Assembly (NCBI RefSeq): GCF_902706195.1
Contig: NZ_CACSJO010000013.1
Location: forward strand, 62,001-126,000
Source: Novosphingobium sp. 18050
GTDB taxonomy: Bacteria > Pseudomonadota > Alphaproteobacteria > Sphingomonadales > Sphingomonadaceae
Length of the DNA stretch: 64,000 nt
Direction: 5' to 3'
Below are positions 43,231 through 51,911 of this stretch, piece after piece; positions within the stretch are counted from its first letter, which is position 1; the number at the start of each line of letters is the position of its first letter. The translations under genes and the position numbers were made by a program. The notes under the pieces were generated by a model, which worked only from the letters and a program-made list of their open reading frames with translations, did not search any database and had not been told where the DNA came from.

Positions 43231-44582
43231 CGTTGGAACTCCGGGGTAACGGTGAAACAGGCGCCCCGATCGGTGGGGGCCAGAGCAATCTTCAGGTGAT
43301 GGCGTTCGGCGATCGCGCGGCACAGGGCAAGGCCGAGGCCGGCGCCTTCCGTGCCGAAGCAGCTTCCGCCCCGGTTGAATTTCTCGAAAATACTTTCGCG
43401 CTGGTCTTCGGGGATACCCGGGCCGTCATCACTGACGATCAGCCTCGGTCCCCTGCGCAGCTTGAGACGGACAATACCACCACGCGGCACGAATTTGAAG
43501 GCGTTGTCGAGCAGGTTGGTGATGAGCCTGGTCAGCTGCATTTCCTCGCCGTCGATCGTCACTTCGGGCTCAATGTCTAGTTGCAGGACGTGGCCCGATT
43601 CTTCGGCGCTGTCAGCGTAAAGCTCGCCAAGCCGAGCCGCAAGCGCGCTGAGGTCCACCGGGGCAAGGCCGTGGCGGTCGCCGCGCCGGGCTTCGCTGGC
43701 GGCAATGTCGAGCAGAGATTCGAGCATTCGGATGATGCCCCGAATCTCGGTGCGGGCATCGGCGATGCGCGCGGCAGTCTCGGCATCGGGCGTGGCCGCC
43801 AGCGCTTTCACCAGCCGGTTGTCGAGATGCATGAGGGGCGTGCGCATCTCGTGGGCGACGTGGTCGCTCGTCTCGCGGTGGGAGGCGGCCAGGCGCTTGA
43901 GCCGGGCGAGGGCATTGCCCGAATGGCTGGCCAGTTCGTCGATCTCGTCATGCCCGGCCGATCCGCGCGCCAGTTCCTCAAGCGCGGCATCGTCGGGTTG
44001 GCGGAAAGCGGCGTTGATCCGCTCGAGCCTTCCTGCCAGCCGGTGCGCTGCCGTCCACCCGCCCAGTGCCACTGCCAGCACGGCCAGCACGCCGCCGGTC
44101 AGGAACACCAGAGCGACCTGCCGCAGCAACAGCCCGAGGTCGCGGTATTCGTGGGCGACAAGCAGGCGCAGGTTCGGACCGAGTTGGGTTGAGCGGGCGA
44201 AAGCCTGGCCGGACCCGTCGATGTACATGTCTGCCGCTTCGGAGATGCCGGCATGAAGGCCTGGCCAGCGGGTCAGGTCGCCGGCGATGCGCGTGCCTTG
44301 CGCGTCCGCGAGCAGGTAGTGAGCGGCGTCTCCGTCGCGCTGCTGCAGCGCGAGACGGTCGTTGATGCGCTTGGCCAGTTCGTCCTTGTCGCCGCTGGCG
44401 TAGATGTCGACCATGCCGGCAAGGTCGACGTTGACCGCGCGTTCGAGGGCCTGGCGGCTGGTGCGCTGGATCGTCGCGTTGGTCAGTACCCACAGGCCGA
44501 AAGTGATCGTCGCCGCCGTGAAGATCGCCCAGAGCACGATCTGCGCGAAGATGGAGTGGCGGATGACGAAGACGCGGCTCAC
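43227..44582 (-). CDS. Sensor histidine kinase
   Basis: 451 residues from GTG 44582 (VSRVFVIRHSIFAQIVLW); the open frame before it shadows the regulator. First membrane helix 12-35, a periplasmic domain to ~150, then a second helix (VALVFLTGGVLAVLAVALGG). HAMP-like linker, then the phospho-acceptor VAHEMRTPL and the ATPase boxes NLLDNAFKF, DDGPGIP and GAGLGLAL. It follows the response regulator by 46 bp. Confidence 0.9.
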   Translation of the reverse strand: MSRVFVIRHSIFAQIVLWAIFTAATITFGLWVLTNATIQRTSRQALERAVNVDLAGMVDIYASGDKDELAKRINDRLALQQRDGDAAHYLLADAQGTRIAGDLTRWPGLHAGISEAADMYIDGSGQAFARSTQLGPNLRLLVAHEYRDLGLLLRQVALVFLTGGVLAVLAVALGGWTAAHRLAGRLERINAAFRQPDDAALEELARGSAGHDEIDELASHSGNALARLKRLAASHRETSDHVAHEMRTPLMHLDNRLVKALAATPDAETAARIADARTEIRGIIRMLESLLDIAASEARRGDRHGLAPVDLSALAARLGELYADSAEESGHVLQLDIEPEVTIDGEEMQLTRLITNLLDNAFKFVPRGGIVRLKLRRGPRLIVSDDGPGIPEDQRESIFEKFNRGGSCFGTEGAGLGLALCRAIAERHHLKIALAPTDRGACFTVTPEFQR

Positions 44583-44628
44583 CGCCAGGTCTTCGTTTTG
44601 CGGGGTAGTGCCGATCCGGGCAAGCCTC

Positions 44629-45315
44629 TCACCGGCCGTCCAATAGCCTGTATCCTGACCCCCAGATCGTCTCGAGCGCCGGCCGTTCGAAGCCTTCTTC
44701 CAGCTTGCGGCGAAGGCGCCCGATGTTGACATCGACGACATTGGTCTGCGGGTCGAAGTTCATCTTCCACACGTCGCGCAGCAGCATCTCGCGGGTGAGC
44801 ACTTCGCCCGCGTTCTCCATGAAGTAGCGGAACAGCTCGAATTCCTTCGGGCTGAGGGAGAGGTGGCGATTGTCGCGAAAGGCGGTCCGGGCCTTCACGT
44901 GGCACTCGAACGCCCCGTAGAGGATCACTGCGGAATGCTCACGCCCCGAGGAGCGGCGGTGCAGCGCGCGCAGGCGGGCGAGTAGTTCCTCCCCCTCGAA
45001 AGGCTTGGCCAGGTAGTCGTCGGCGCCGGCATTCAGCCCCTCGGCGCGGTCGGAGGTGCGGCCCAGGGCAGAGAGCAACAGGACCGGCGTGCCCACTCCG
45101 CTTTCGCGCAGGCGCGACAGGATGGTCAGCCCGTCGAGGTCCGGCAGCATACGATCGAGGATTATGACGTCGAAGCGATCGGCCCCGGCGCGCTTGAGGC
45201 CGTCATTGCCGGTCGCGCACCAGGTCAGCGTGTCGCCGGACCCGCCCGCCAGTTCGCCGACTTGCGCGGCGGCGCGCGAATCGTCCTCGATGTAGAGGAT
45301 GTTCAGCCCGCTCAT
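44629..45315 (-). CDS. OmpR-family response regulator
   Basis: 228 residues from ATG 45315 (MSGLNILYIEDD). The receiver has the acidic pair D11/D12, phospho-acceptor D54 (IILDRMLPDLDG) and the conserved Lys in LAKPFEGEELL. The C-terminal winged helix (LSPKEFELFRYFMEN, VVDVNIGRLRRKLE, TIWGSGYRL) binds DNA. First gene of the three-gene signalling operon. Confidence 0.92.
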   Translation of the reverse strand: MSGLNILYIEDDSRAAAQVGELAGGSGDTLTWCATGNDGLKRAGADRFDVIILDRMLPDLDGLTILSRLRESGVGTPVLLLSALGRTSDRAEGLNAGADDYLAKPFEGEELLARLRALHRRSSGREHSAVILYGAFECHVKARTAFRDNRHLSLSPKEFELFRYFMENAGEVLTREMLLRDVWKMNFDPQTNVVDVNIGRLRRKLEEGFERPALETIWGSGYRLLDGR

Positions 45316-45561
45316 GCCAGCTTTGTCTCCCTCATGGCGGCTACGCCCCCATTCATGTCTGAAGCCATGTGGCATCCTGTTTCGCCGGCGCCATGCCAGT
45401 GATGAGCCCAGTCGCGAATAGTCCGTCCCCCGGTGCCTATTCCCCGCATGGTACGTTGATTCGCAAAATAAACCACGGCCTCGGCGGGGTCGCCTGACAA
45501 TGGCTGTTATGCGGCGCTCATGCGCGGGAACCCGCCGATGGCAGGCGCTTGAGGGCGTGTT

Positions 45562-45581
45562 GTCCCGGGTTGCCCCGGGAC
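45562..45581 (-). terminator. Hairpin after the CsgG-like gene
   Basis: GTCCCGGG (45562-45569) pairs with CCCGGGAC (45574-45581) around a 4-base loop, 30 bp beyond the stop of the minus-strand gene at 45,611. No T-run, so either a weak terminator or a repeat element. Confidence 0.5.
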
Positions 45582-45610
45582 CCCGTGCACGCCCCTTGCG
45601 CCGATCCGCT

Positions 45611-46381
45611 TCAGTGCGCCTGGGGCGCGGCTGCGGAGGGGTCTACCGGCAGGCCGCCGAGCTGGGTGACCAGCTGCGTATAGGCGTCGAGGTAGGCAAG
45701 TACGATGATCTGGCCGATCTGGGTGTTCTGATAGCCGCCGCCGCCGACACCGCCGAAGGTTCCGCCGAAGAAGCCCGCGCCGCCCCCGCCGAAGCTGACG
45801 TCGGATTTGCGCGCGTAGCCCTCGGTCAGGGCTTCTTCCACCGTTGTGCGCGAATTGACGATCGAGAGGGTGACATTGGCCTCGCCCTTCTTGACGTTGA
45901 GGCCGCCGGCGATGGCGCCGATGCCGCGTCCGAACATGCCGCCCACTCCGCCCAGCACGCCGCCGAGGCCGCCGCCGCCGGAGTTGTTGTTGGTCGAGAC
46001 GATGTCGGGCTGCAGGAAGTAGTCCGCCGCCTTGATCTGGCCCTTGCCGATGTTCGAGCCCTTCTGCAGTTCACCCTGTGCGGCCAGGGCGCGTTCCATC
46101 GCACTGTTTTCAAGGCTGCGGCCACGATTGACCAGGGTGAAGCAGCCGGACTTCTGCACGAAGACGCGCAGGATCGCCTCGGGGCTGCCCAGGCTCAGTT
46201 CGCGCCACCACTGGTTGTCGGGCTCGACGATGGCGACGCTGCCCAGCTTCTTGGTGCACATCGGAATGTTCTGGGTGCGGGTTTCCTGCTGCTTGCGGGC
46301 AGAAGACTTGTCGGCAGCGAGCGTCGGCGTCGCGGTCAGAGAAATAGCAAGCGCGGCAAGCGCGCAGACAGAGGTTTTCAT
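45611..46381 (-). CDS. CsgG/HfaB-like secreted protein
   Basis: 256 residues from ATG 46381 with a signal peptide (MKTSVCALAALAISLTATPTLAA). The order GSVAIVEPDN, FVQKSGCFTLVNRGRSLE, QIKAADYFLQPDIV and VTLSIVNSRTTVEEAL follows the CsgG-type fold, which forms or supports outer-membrane secretion channels. Two Gly-rich loops (residues ~135-160 and ~205-225) interrupt it and are unusual. No curlin genes are next to it. Function inferred. Confidence 0.7.
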   Translation of the reverse strand: MKTSVCALAALAISLTATPTLAADKSSARKQQETRTQNIPMCTKKLGSVAIVEPDNQWWRELSLGSPEAILRVFVQKSGCFTLVNRGRSLENSAMERALAAQGELQKGSNIGKGQIKAADYFLQPDIVSTNNNSGGGGLGGVLGGVGGMFGRGIGAIAGGLNVKKGEANVTLSIVNSRTTVEEALTEGYARKSDVSFGGGGAGFFGGTFGGVGGGGYQNTQIGQIIVLAYLDAYTQLVTQLGGLPVDPSAAAPQAH

Positions 46382-46510
46382 GTCGATCGTTGCTCCCATT
46401 TTACCGCGCTGTGATGGCGCGGTCCGCCCGATCCGCAGGGCGACACGTCAGATAGAGCGCGATTTTGGCACGAACAAATGACGATGTCTGTGAGAAATTT
46501 TCCTGATTGT

Positions 46511-47374
46511 TCAATTGTTGGCGGGAGTGACGGCCATATTGTCGATGAGCCGGGTGGTGCCGATCCGTGCCGCGACCAGCAAGCGCATCGGCTTGTCGGT
46601 GCGCGCATCCAGCAGTTCCAGGTCGGCCGCCTCGCGCAGCTGGGCGTAATCGATCGCATGGAAGCCGCCGGCAAGGATGTCGGCCTCCAGCTTCGCTAGC
46701 GTGGCCGGCACTTCGGCTCCGGCTTCAATCGCGGCGATGGCGGCGCGCATGGCGATGGGCAGGGCGACTGCGGCGGCGCGCTGCTCGGGCGAGAGGTAGG
46801 CATTGCGCGAGGACAGCGCGAGGCCGTCCGGTTCGCGTACCGTCTCGACGCCCAGGATATTGTCCGCCGCCGGGCGGGTAAGGTCGAGGTCGCGCGCCAT
46901 GCGGCGGATCACCGCGATCTGCTGCCAGTCCTTCTGGCCGAATAGCGCCACGTCCGGCAGGATCTGGTTGAACAGCTTGCCCACGACCGTGGCGACGCCG
47001 TCGAAATGGCCGGGCCGGGCCGCGCCGCAGAGGCCTTCGCTTACCCCGGCGACCGAGACGTTGGAGGCAAAGCCGGCCGGGTACATAGTGTCCACCGTGG
47101 GCGCCCACAGCACGTCCACGCCTTCGGCCGCGAGCAGGCCTGCGTCGCGTTCCAGCTGGCGTGGATAGGCGTCCAGGTCCTCGCCTGCGCCGAACTGCAA
47201 GGGGTTCACGAAGATCGAGACGACCACGTTCGCGGCATGTTTGCGCGCCTCGCGAACGAGTGTCAGATGCCCTTCATGGAGCGCGCCCATCGTGGGCACC
47301 AGGGCGACCGGCCCGGTCTCGCGCAGGTGCTCGATTGCACGGCGTAGTGGATCAAGAGTGTGGATGATTTGCAT
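46511..47374 (-). CDS. panC: Pantoate-beta-alanine ligase (pantothenate synthetase)
   Basis: 287 residues with the nucleotidyltransferase motif PTMGALHEGHLTLV (His-x-Gly-His) and FVNPLQFGAGEDLDAYPR, FGQKDWQQ and LSSRNAYLSPEQR, all conserved. It makes pantothenate from pantoate, beta-alanine and ATP for CoA synthesis. Full length. Confidence 0.95.
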   Translation of the reverse strand: MQIIHTLDPLRRAIEHLRETGPVALVPTMGALHEGHLTLVREARKHAANVVVSIFVNPLQFGAGEDLDAYPRQLERDAGLLAAEGVDVLWAPTVDTMYPAGFASNVSVAGVSEGLCGAARPGHFDGVATVVGKLFNQILPDVALFGQKDWQQIAVIRRMARDLDLTRPAADNILGVETVREPDGLALSSRNAYLSPEQRAAAVALPIAMRAAIAAIEAGAEVPATLAKLEADILAGGFHAIDYAQLREAADLELLDARTDKPMRLLVAARIGTTRLIDNMAVTPANN

Positions 47375-47544
47375 TGAGCTTCACTGCTCCAGTATGGTGG
47401 GCTTCGACCGGCTGGCGCGCCGGCCTTAGCCGCTGCGCGCTTCTGGGGGCAATTGAATTGAGCTGACGGACCGGCCTGGCCGGTCCGGGGTGAATAGAAA
47501 CGGTCGGTCCCATCGGGGCCGCTAGAAGAAAGCGTAACGGTCCT

Positions 47545-48360
47545 GTGACAGCGCATCGTATCGTCTTTGCCAATGAGAAGGGCGGGACCGGCAAGTCCAC
47601 GACTGCCGTCCATGTCGCCATTGCGCTCGCCTATCAGGGGGCCAAAGTAGCGGCAATCGACCTCGATCACCGGCAGCGGACTTTGTACCGATACCTCGAA
47701 AATCGCATGGAGACCGAGCGTCGCCGTGATATCTCGCTGCCCGGCGCGCGCTTCGCGGTCTACGACGGTGACGATCTGGGCGAACTCGACGACCTCGCCG
47801 AGCAGATCGCCGAGGGCTACGATTTCCTCGTCTTCGACACGCCCGGCCGCGACGATCTCTTCGCCCGCCATGTCGCCACCACGGCCGATACGCTGGTGAC
47901 CCCGCTGAACGACAGCTTCGTGGACTTCGACCTTCTCGGTCAGGTCGAGAGCGAGACCTTCAAGGTCAAGCGGCTGTCCTTCTATGCCGAGGTCATGTGG
48001 GAAGCGCGCAAGAAGCGCGGCCTCAAGACCCTCGCCGAAGGGCGGCGCGAGCTTGACTGGGTGGTGGTGCGCAACCGCGTCCAGCACGTGGAGGCACGCA
48101 ACATGCGCCGCATCGACGGCGCGCTTCAGGAACTGTCGAAGCGCGCGGGCTTCCGTATCGCCGGCGGCCTGTCCGAGCGCGTGATCTTCCGCGAGCTGTT
48201 CCCCTCGGGGCTGACCTTGCTCGACAAGGGCTATCTGGGGGATCTGGGCACCAGCCATCTCGTCGCCCGGCAGGAAGTACGCGGCCTCGTCGCCGGCTTG
48301 AACCTTCCCAAGCTCGTGCGCGGGGCAGATGAACCCGCGCTCATCGCCGCCGGCCGATGA
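47545..48360 (+). CDS. mipZ: MipZ-like ParA-family division-plane ATPase
   Basis: 271 residues from GTG 47545. Deviant Walker A NEKGGTGKST (10-19) with the signature Lys, and IDLDHRQRTLYRYLENR, typical of MipZ rather than plasmid ParA. VFDTPGRDD is Walker B. In alphaproteobacteria it forms a gradient from the poles and blocks FtsZ away from midcell. The J-domain gene overlaps its stop (ATGA). Confidence 0.9.
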   Translation: MTAHRIVFANEKGGTGKSTTAVHVAIALAYQGAKVAAIDLDHRQRTLYRYLENRMETERRRDISLPGARFAVYDGDDLGELDDLAEQIAEGYDFLVFDTPGRDDLFARHVATTADTLVTPLNDSFVDFDLLGQVESETFKVKRLSFYAEVMWEARKKRGLKTLAEGRRELDWVVVRNRVQHVEARNMRRIDGALQELSKRAGFRIAGGLSERVIFRELFPSGLTLLDKGYLGDLGTSHLVARQEVRGLVAGLNLPKLVRGADEPALIAAGR

Positions 48361-48647
48361 TCAAGCTGATCTGGCTTGTCGCGCTGGGCTGCATCGTCTG
48401 GCGGATGATGAAGGGGCGCTGGCCCTGGCAGGGCAAGGTTGCCGGCAAGGCGGCGCCTTCGTTCGAAGCCGCACAGGCGCGTGCCCTTCTGGGCGTCGCT
48501 GCCAATGCCGATCGCCGCGAGATCGTGGAAGCACACCGCCGCCGCATCACCGCCGTCCATCCCGACCGCGGCGGCAGCAACGAACAGGTCCACGAGGCCA
48601 ACGCCGCGCGCGATGTCCTGCTTGCCCAGCTGCCGGTCGACGTGTGA
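48357..48647 (+). CDS. Small membrane-anchored J-domain protein
   Basis: 96 residues with an N-terminal membrane helix (MIKLIWLVALGCIVWRMM). A short J-domain follows: AQARALLGVAANADRREIVEAHRRR and HPDRGGS with the HPD motif. It probably stimulates DnaK at the membrane, like TIM14/DjlA relatives. Coupled to mipZ by a 4-bp overlap. Confidence 0.85.
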   Translation: MIKLIWLVALGCIVWRMMKGRWPWQGKVAGKAAPSFEAAQARALLGVAANADRREIVEAHRRRITAVHPDRGGSNEQVHEANAARDVLLAQLPVDV

Positions 48648-48648
48648 G

Positions 48649-50058
48649 GTGAGCCACCGCTTCGATCCGTCGGTGCTGCGCGAATACGATATCCGCGGCG
48701 TTGTCGGGCAGACGCTGGGGGAGGCAGACGCTTATGCCATTGGCCGCAGTTTCGGCACCGTGCTGCGCCGGTCCGGCGGGCACCGGCTGGTGGTGGGCCG
48801 TGACGGCCGCCTCAGTTCGCCCATGCTGGAACAGGCGCTGGTCGAAGGTCTGACGGCAAGCGGCGTGGACACGGTGCGCATCGGCCTTGCCGCCACGCCG
48901 ATGCTCTACTTCGCCGAAGTGTCAGCCGAAGATGTGCAGGGCGGCATTCAGGTAACTGGCAGCCACAATCCCGCCGATCACAATGGCTTCAAGATGGTGC
49001 TTGGAGGCCGGCCGTTCTTCGGTGCGGATATCCAGCGTCTTGGCGCGATGGCGGCAGCGGGAGACTGGGCTGCCACCGAGCAGGACGAACCCGCTGGGCG
49101 CTGCGAACTGCAGGAATTCCTCCCACTCTACGTCGATCGGCTGCTTCAGGGGTTGTCCGGTCTGGATGCAGATCACATCGGCGCCCTGCGCATCGGCTGG
49201 GACGCCGGCAACGGCGCTGCCGGACCCGCTCTGGAACTGCTGACTTCGCGGCTGCCGGGCGAACACCATCTGCTTTTCTCCGAAGTGGACGGGCGGTTCC
49301 CCAATCACCATCCCGATCCCACGATCGAGGCGAACCTCGCAGACCTGCGCGCGCTCGTCGCGGCGAAGAACCTCGATTTCGGAGTGGCTTTCGATGGCGA
49401 CGCCGACCGCATCGGGGTTATCGATGCACAGGGCCGAGTGATCGACGCCGACCAACTGGTCATGATCTACGCCCGCGACGTTCTGGCCCGCCACCCGGGA
49501 GCCACGATAATCGCGGATGTGAAGGCATCGGGCGCCGTCTACGACACCGTGCGGGCACTGGGCGGGATTGCCGAAATGGCGCCTTCAGGGCATTCCCATA
49601 TAAAATCCAGAATGAAGGAAACGGGCGCGCTGCTCGGGGGAGAGACGAGCGGCCACATCTTCCTTGGCGACGATTACTACGGTTTCGACGACGGCCTCTA
49701 CGCCGCCGTGCGCCTGATCGCCGCCAGCGCGAGACTCGGCGCGTCGCTGGCCCAGCTGCGCGATGCGATGCCCGCGATGTGCAACACCCCCGAGATACGC
49801 TTCGCCGTCCCGGAAGAGCGAAAGTTCGCGGTGATCGAGGAAGTACACGCGCGGCTGGTCGAAGCCGGCACCGAGGTCAACGCCCTCGACGGGGTAAGGG
49901 TGACCTTACCCGATGGCTGGTGGCTGTTGCGGGCGTCCAACACGCAGGCCGCCCTGACTGCCCGCGCGGAAAGCGACACGGTGGAGGGGCTGGCGCGGCT
50001 GGTTGCCGAGATTGATCGGCAGTTGGCGTTATCCGGGTTGTCCCGGAGAGAAGTCTGA
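48649..50058 (+). CDS. Phosphomannomutase/phosphoglucomutase
   Basis: 469 residues from GTG 48649, 1 bp after the J-domain gene; the frame extends upstream as a shadow. FDPSVLREYDIRGVVG is the family start, QVTGSHNPADHNG is the phosphoserine loop (Ser of TGSHNP), AFDGDADRIG is the metal loop, and GGETSGHIF is the sugar-binding loop. It interconverts hexose 1- and 6-phosphates for polysaccharide precursors. Confidence 0.92.
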   Translation: MSHRFDPSVLREYDIRGVVGQTLGEADAYAIGRSFGTVLRRSGGHRLVVGRDGRLSSPMLEQALVEGLTASGVDTVRIGLAATPMLYFAEVSAEDVQGGIQVTGSHNPADHNGFKMVLGGRPFFGADIQRLGAMAAAGDWAATEQDEPAGRCELQEFLPLYVDRLLQGLSGLDADHIGALRIGWDAGNGAAGPALELLTSRLPGEHHLLFSEVDGRFPNHHPDPTIEANLADLRALVAAKNLDFGVAFDGDADRIGVIDAQGRVIDADQLVMIYARDVLARHPGATIIADVKASGAVYDTVRALGGIAEMAPSGHSHIKSRMKETGALLGGETSGHIFLGDDYYGFDDGLYAAVRLIAASARLGASLAQLRDAMPAMCNTPEIRFAVPEERKFAVIEEVHARLVEAGTEVNALDGVRVTLPDGWWLLRASNTQAALTARAESDTVEGLARLVAEIDRQLALSGLSRREV

Positions 50059-50068
50059 AGAGTAAGAC

Positions 50069-50233
50069 CTGGGGCCATTGCCCCAGACCCCGGGAATGTC
50101 GAGGTCACGCGTGCAGCCTGATTATGCGCCGACGGTGAGTCGGGAGACATGATAGCCTTCGGCAGCAGGGAGCACCCAAGGCGGCTGCACGCACCACAAC
50201 GACAGTAAGGGGGTCTGGGGCGATGGCCCCAGA
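50069..50233. repeat. Nested inverted-repeat element (REPIN/terminator-like)
   Basis: Two hairpins of nearly the same sequence face each other: CTGGGGC-catt-GCCCCAG (50069-50086) and TCTGGGGC-gatg-GCCCCAGA (50214-50233). Including flanks, about 20 of 22 bases match as an inverted pair. Between them CGTGCAGCC (50110-50118) pairs with GGCTGCACG (50183-50191). The whole can fold into one long hairpin between two convergent genes. Confidence 0.65.
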
Positions 50234-50241
50234 ATTTCGTC

Positions 50242-50991
50242 TTACCCTTCTCGTGCCACCTGAAACCCTGCAAACGACTGGTTCACCGGCATCAGTTCCA
50301 GCGTGTTGATGTTGACGTGCGCCGGCAGCGTGGCGACCCACAACACGGTCTCGGCAATATCCGCGCCGGTCAGCGGGTTGACGCTGGAATAGAGAGTGTC
50401 CGAGGCCTGCTGGTCGCCGCCATTGCGCACGACGGTGAATTCGGTTTCGACCATGCCGGGCTCGATCGAGGTCACGCGCACGCCCGTTCCCGACAGGTCC
50501 GAGCGCAGCCCCAGCGCGAACTGGCGTACGAAGGCCTTGGTGCCGCCGTAGACGTTGCCGCCGGTATAAGGGTAGGTCGCCGCCACCGATGACAGCATGA
50601 CGATCGCGCCTTTGCGCTCGATCAGGCCCGGCAGCAGCTTGTGGGTGAGCGAGGCGAGGGCGACGACATTGGTGTCGATCATCGTCTTCCAATCGGCGAT
50701 GTCGGCCTTCTGCGCGGGGGAGGCGCCCAGCGCGAGGCCGGCATTGTTCACCAGGCAGTCGATCCCGGCGAAGGCTTCGGGCAGTGCGCCGAGAGCGGCA
50801 TCGCGGGCGGCTTCGTCGCGCACGTCATAGGGGCAAGCGTGGAAGCGTTCCGCGCCGAATTCATCGGCCAGTGCCTGAAGCCGTTCGGCGCGGCGTCCGG
50901 TGCCGACCACGCGCCAGCCGGCGCCGATGAAAGCGCGGGCGCAGGCTTCGCCGATCCCGGAGGTGGCGCCGGTGACGAGTACGGTCTTCAT
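50242..50991 (-). CDS. Short-chain dehydrogenase/reductase, YdfG-like
   Basis: 249 residues from ATG 50991. TGATSGIG (7-14) is the NADP loop, LVNNAGLALG the structural motif, and S in MLSSVAA and Y-x3-K in YGGTK are catalytic. Resembles the 3-hydroxy acid dehydrogenase group (serine, 3-hydroxypropionate). The upstream open frame to 51819 shadows the next gene. It follows the aldose-epimerase-like gene by 11 bp. Confidence 0.87.
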   Translation of the reverse strand: MKTVLVTGATSGIGEACARAFIGAGWRVVGTGRRAERLQALADEFGAERFHACPYDVRDEAARDAALGALPEAFAGIDCLVNNAGLALGASPAQKADIADWKTMIDTNVVALASLTHKLLPGLIERKGAIVMLSSVAATYPYTGGNVYGGTKAFVRQFALGLRSDLSGTGVRVTSIEPGMVETEFTVVRNGGDQQASDTLYSSVNPLTGADIAETVLWVATLPAHVNINTLELMPVNQSFAGFQVAREG

Positions 50992-51002
50992 TCTAAACTC
51001 CT

Positions 51003-51893
51003 TCAATCGGCCGAGAGGACGGCCACGTCCATGCGGAAGCTGCGTGCCTCGCCCGCCTGGAGAGAGATCACGCCGGGTTTTTCGCGGTAGTCGCCGGTAA
51101 AGCCGAGCGGGTCGGCAATGCCCTGCCAGGGCTCGATGCACAGGTAGGCCGCGCCGGGCTTCTGCCAGATGCCCAGCATCGGCGTGTCGGGGAAGGCGAT
51201 GGCAAGTTGCGCTGCACCGGCCGCGCCGAAGGTCAGCGAGCGGCTGGCGAGATGGTCCCAGATCAGGGCATCCGCCTCGAACTGCGTGGCCTCGGGGTGC
51301 AGGAGATGGCCGTGGACGGGGGTGTGAACGGGTTCGGGCAGGACGAGGCCGGTTTCCTGCTCGATACGGCGGATCGGCTGAGGCTCGCCATGTTCGAAGG
51401 CGATCATGTGATCGTCCTTGGCCGCGCCGCCGGGCAGGGGCCAGGCGAAGGCAGGGTGGAAGCCGAAGCTGAAGGGCAGCGCCTCCTCGCCGGGGTTGGT
51501 GATGGTGGCTTCCATGTGCAGAGCATAGCCGTCGAGGCGGAAGGCCATTTCGAGGACGAAGGCGAAGGGGTAGACGCTGTGCGTCGCCTCGCTGTCGGCA
51601 AGGCGCAGGCGGACGTGGTCCGCGCCGGCTTCGACGATCTCGAACATCGAGCGGCGTGCGAAGCCGTGCTTTGCCAGCGTATATTCGCGCCCGTCGACGC
51701 GGTAGCGGTCGCCGTTCAGGGCGCCGACGATCGGGAATAGCAGAGGGGCGTGGCCGGTCCAGAATGCCGGGTCGGCGCTGGTCATGTACTCGCGCCCCTG
51801 GCGGTCGGTGAGCGACCACAGCTCGGCCCCGAGCGGGTTGATCCGGGCGGTGAGATCGCCGGAAGAGATGGTCACGAATTCCATGTCAGCCAC
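51003..51893 (-). CDS. Aldose 1-epimerase-like protein
   Basis: 296 residues from GTG 51893, with AGGAG 7-8 bases upstream. NPLGAELWSLTD, PLLFPIVGALNGDRYRVDG, KHGFARRSMFEI and SFGFHPAFAWPL carry the galactose-mutarotase family residues (HGFAR and FHPAF His). It may interconvert sugar anomers; the LacX-type branch has unknown substrates. Confidence 0.83.
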   Translation of the reverse strand: MADMEFVTISSGDLTARINPLGAELWSLTDRQGREYMTSADPAFWTGHAPLLFPIVGALNGDRYRVDGREYTLAKHGFARRSMFEIVEAGADHVRLRLADSEATHSVYPFAFVLEMAFRLDGYALHMEATITNPGEEALPFSFGFHPAFAWPLPGGAAKDDHMIAFEHGEPQPIRRIEQETGLVLPEPVHTPVHGHLLHPEATQFEADALIWDHLASRSLTFGAAGAAQLAIAFPDTPMLGIWQKPGAAYLCIEPWQGIADPLGFTGDYREKPGVISLQAGEARSFRMDVAVLSAD

Positions 51894-51911
51894 CGGCGAT
51901 CTCCTGTCCGT

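Noticed and set aside
45500..46414. 304-codon plus-strand frame opposite the CsgG-like gene
   Set aside because: Composition-driven shadow; the minus strand has a signal peptide and a recognisable family.
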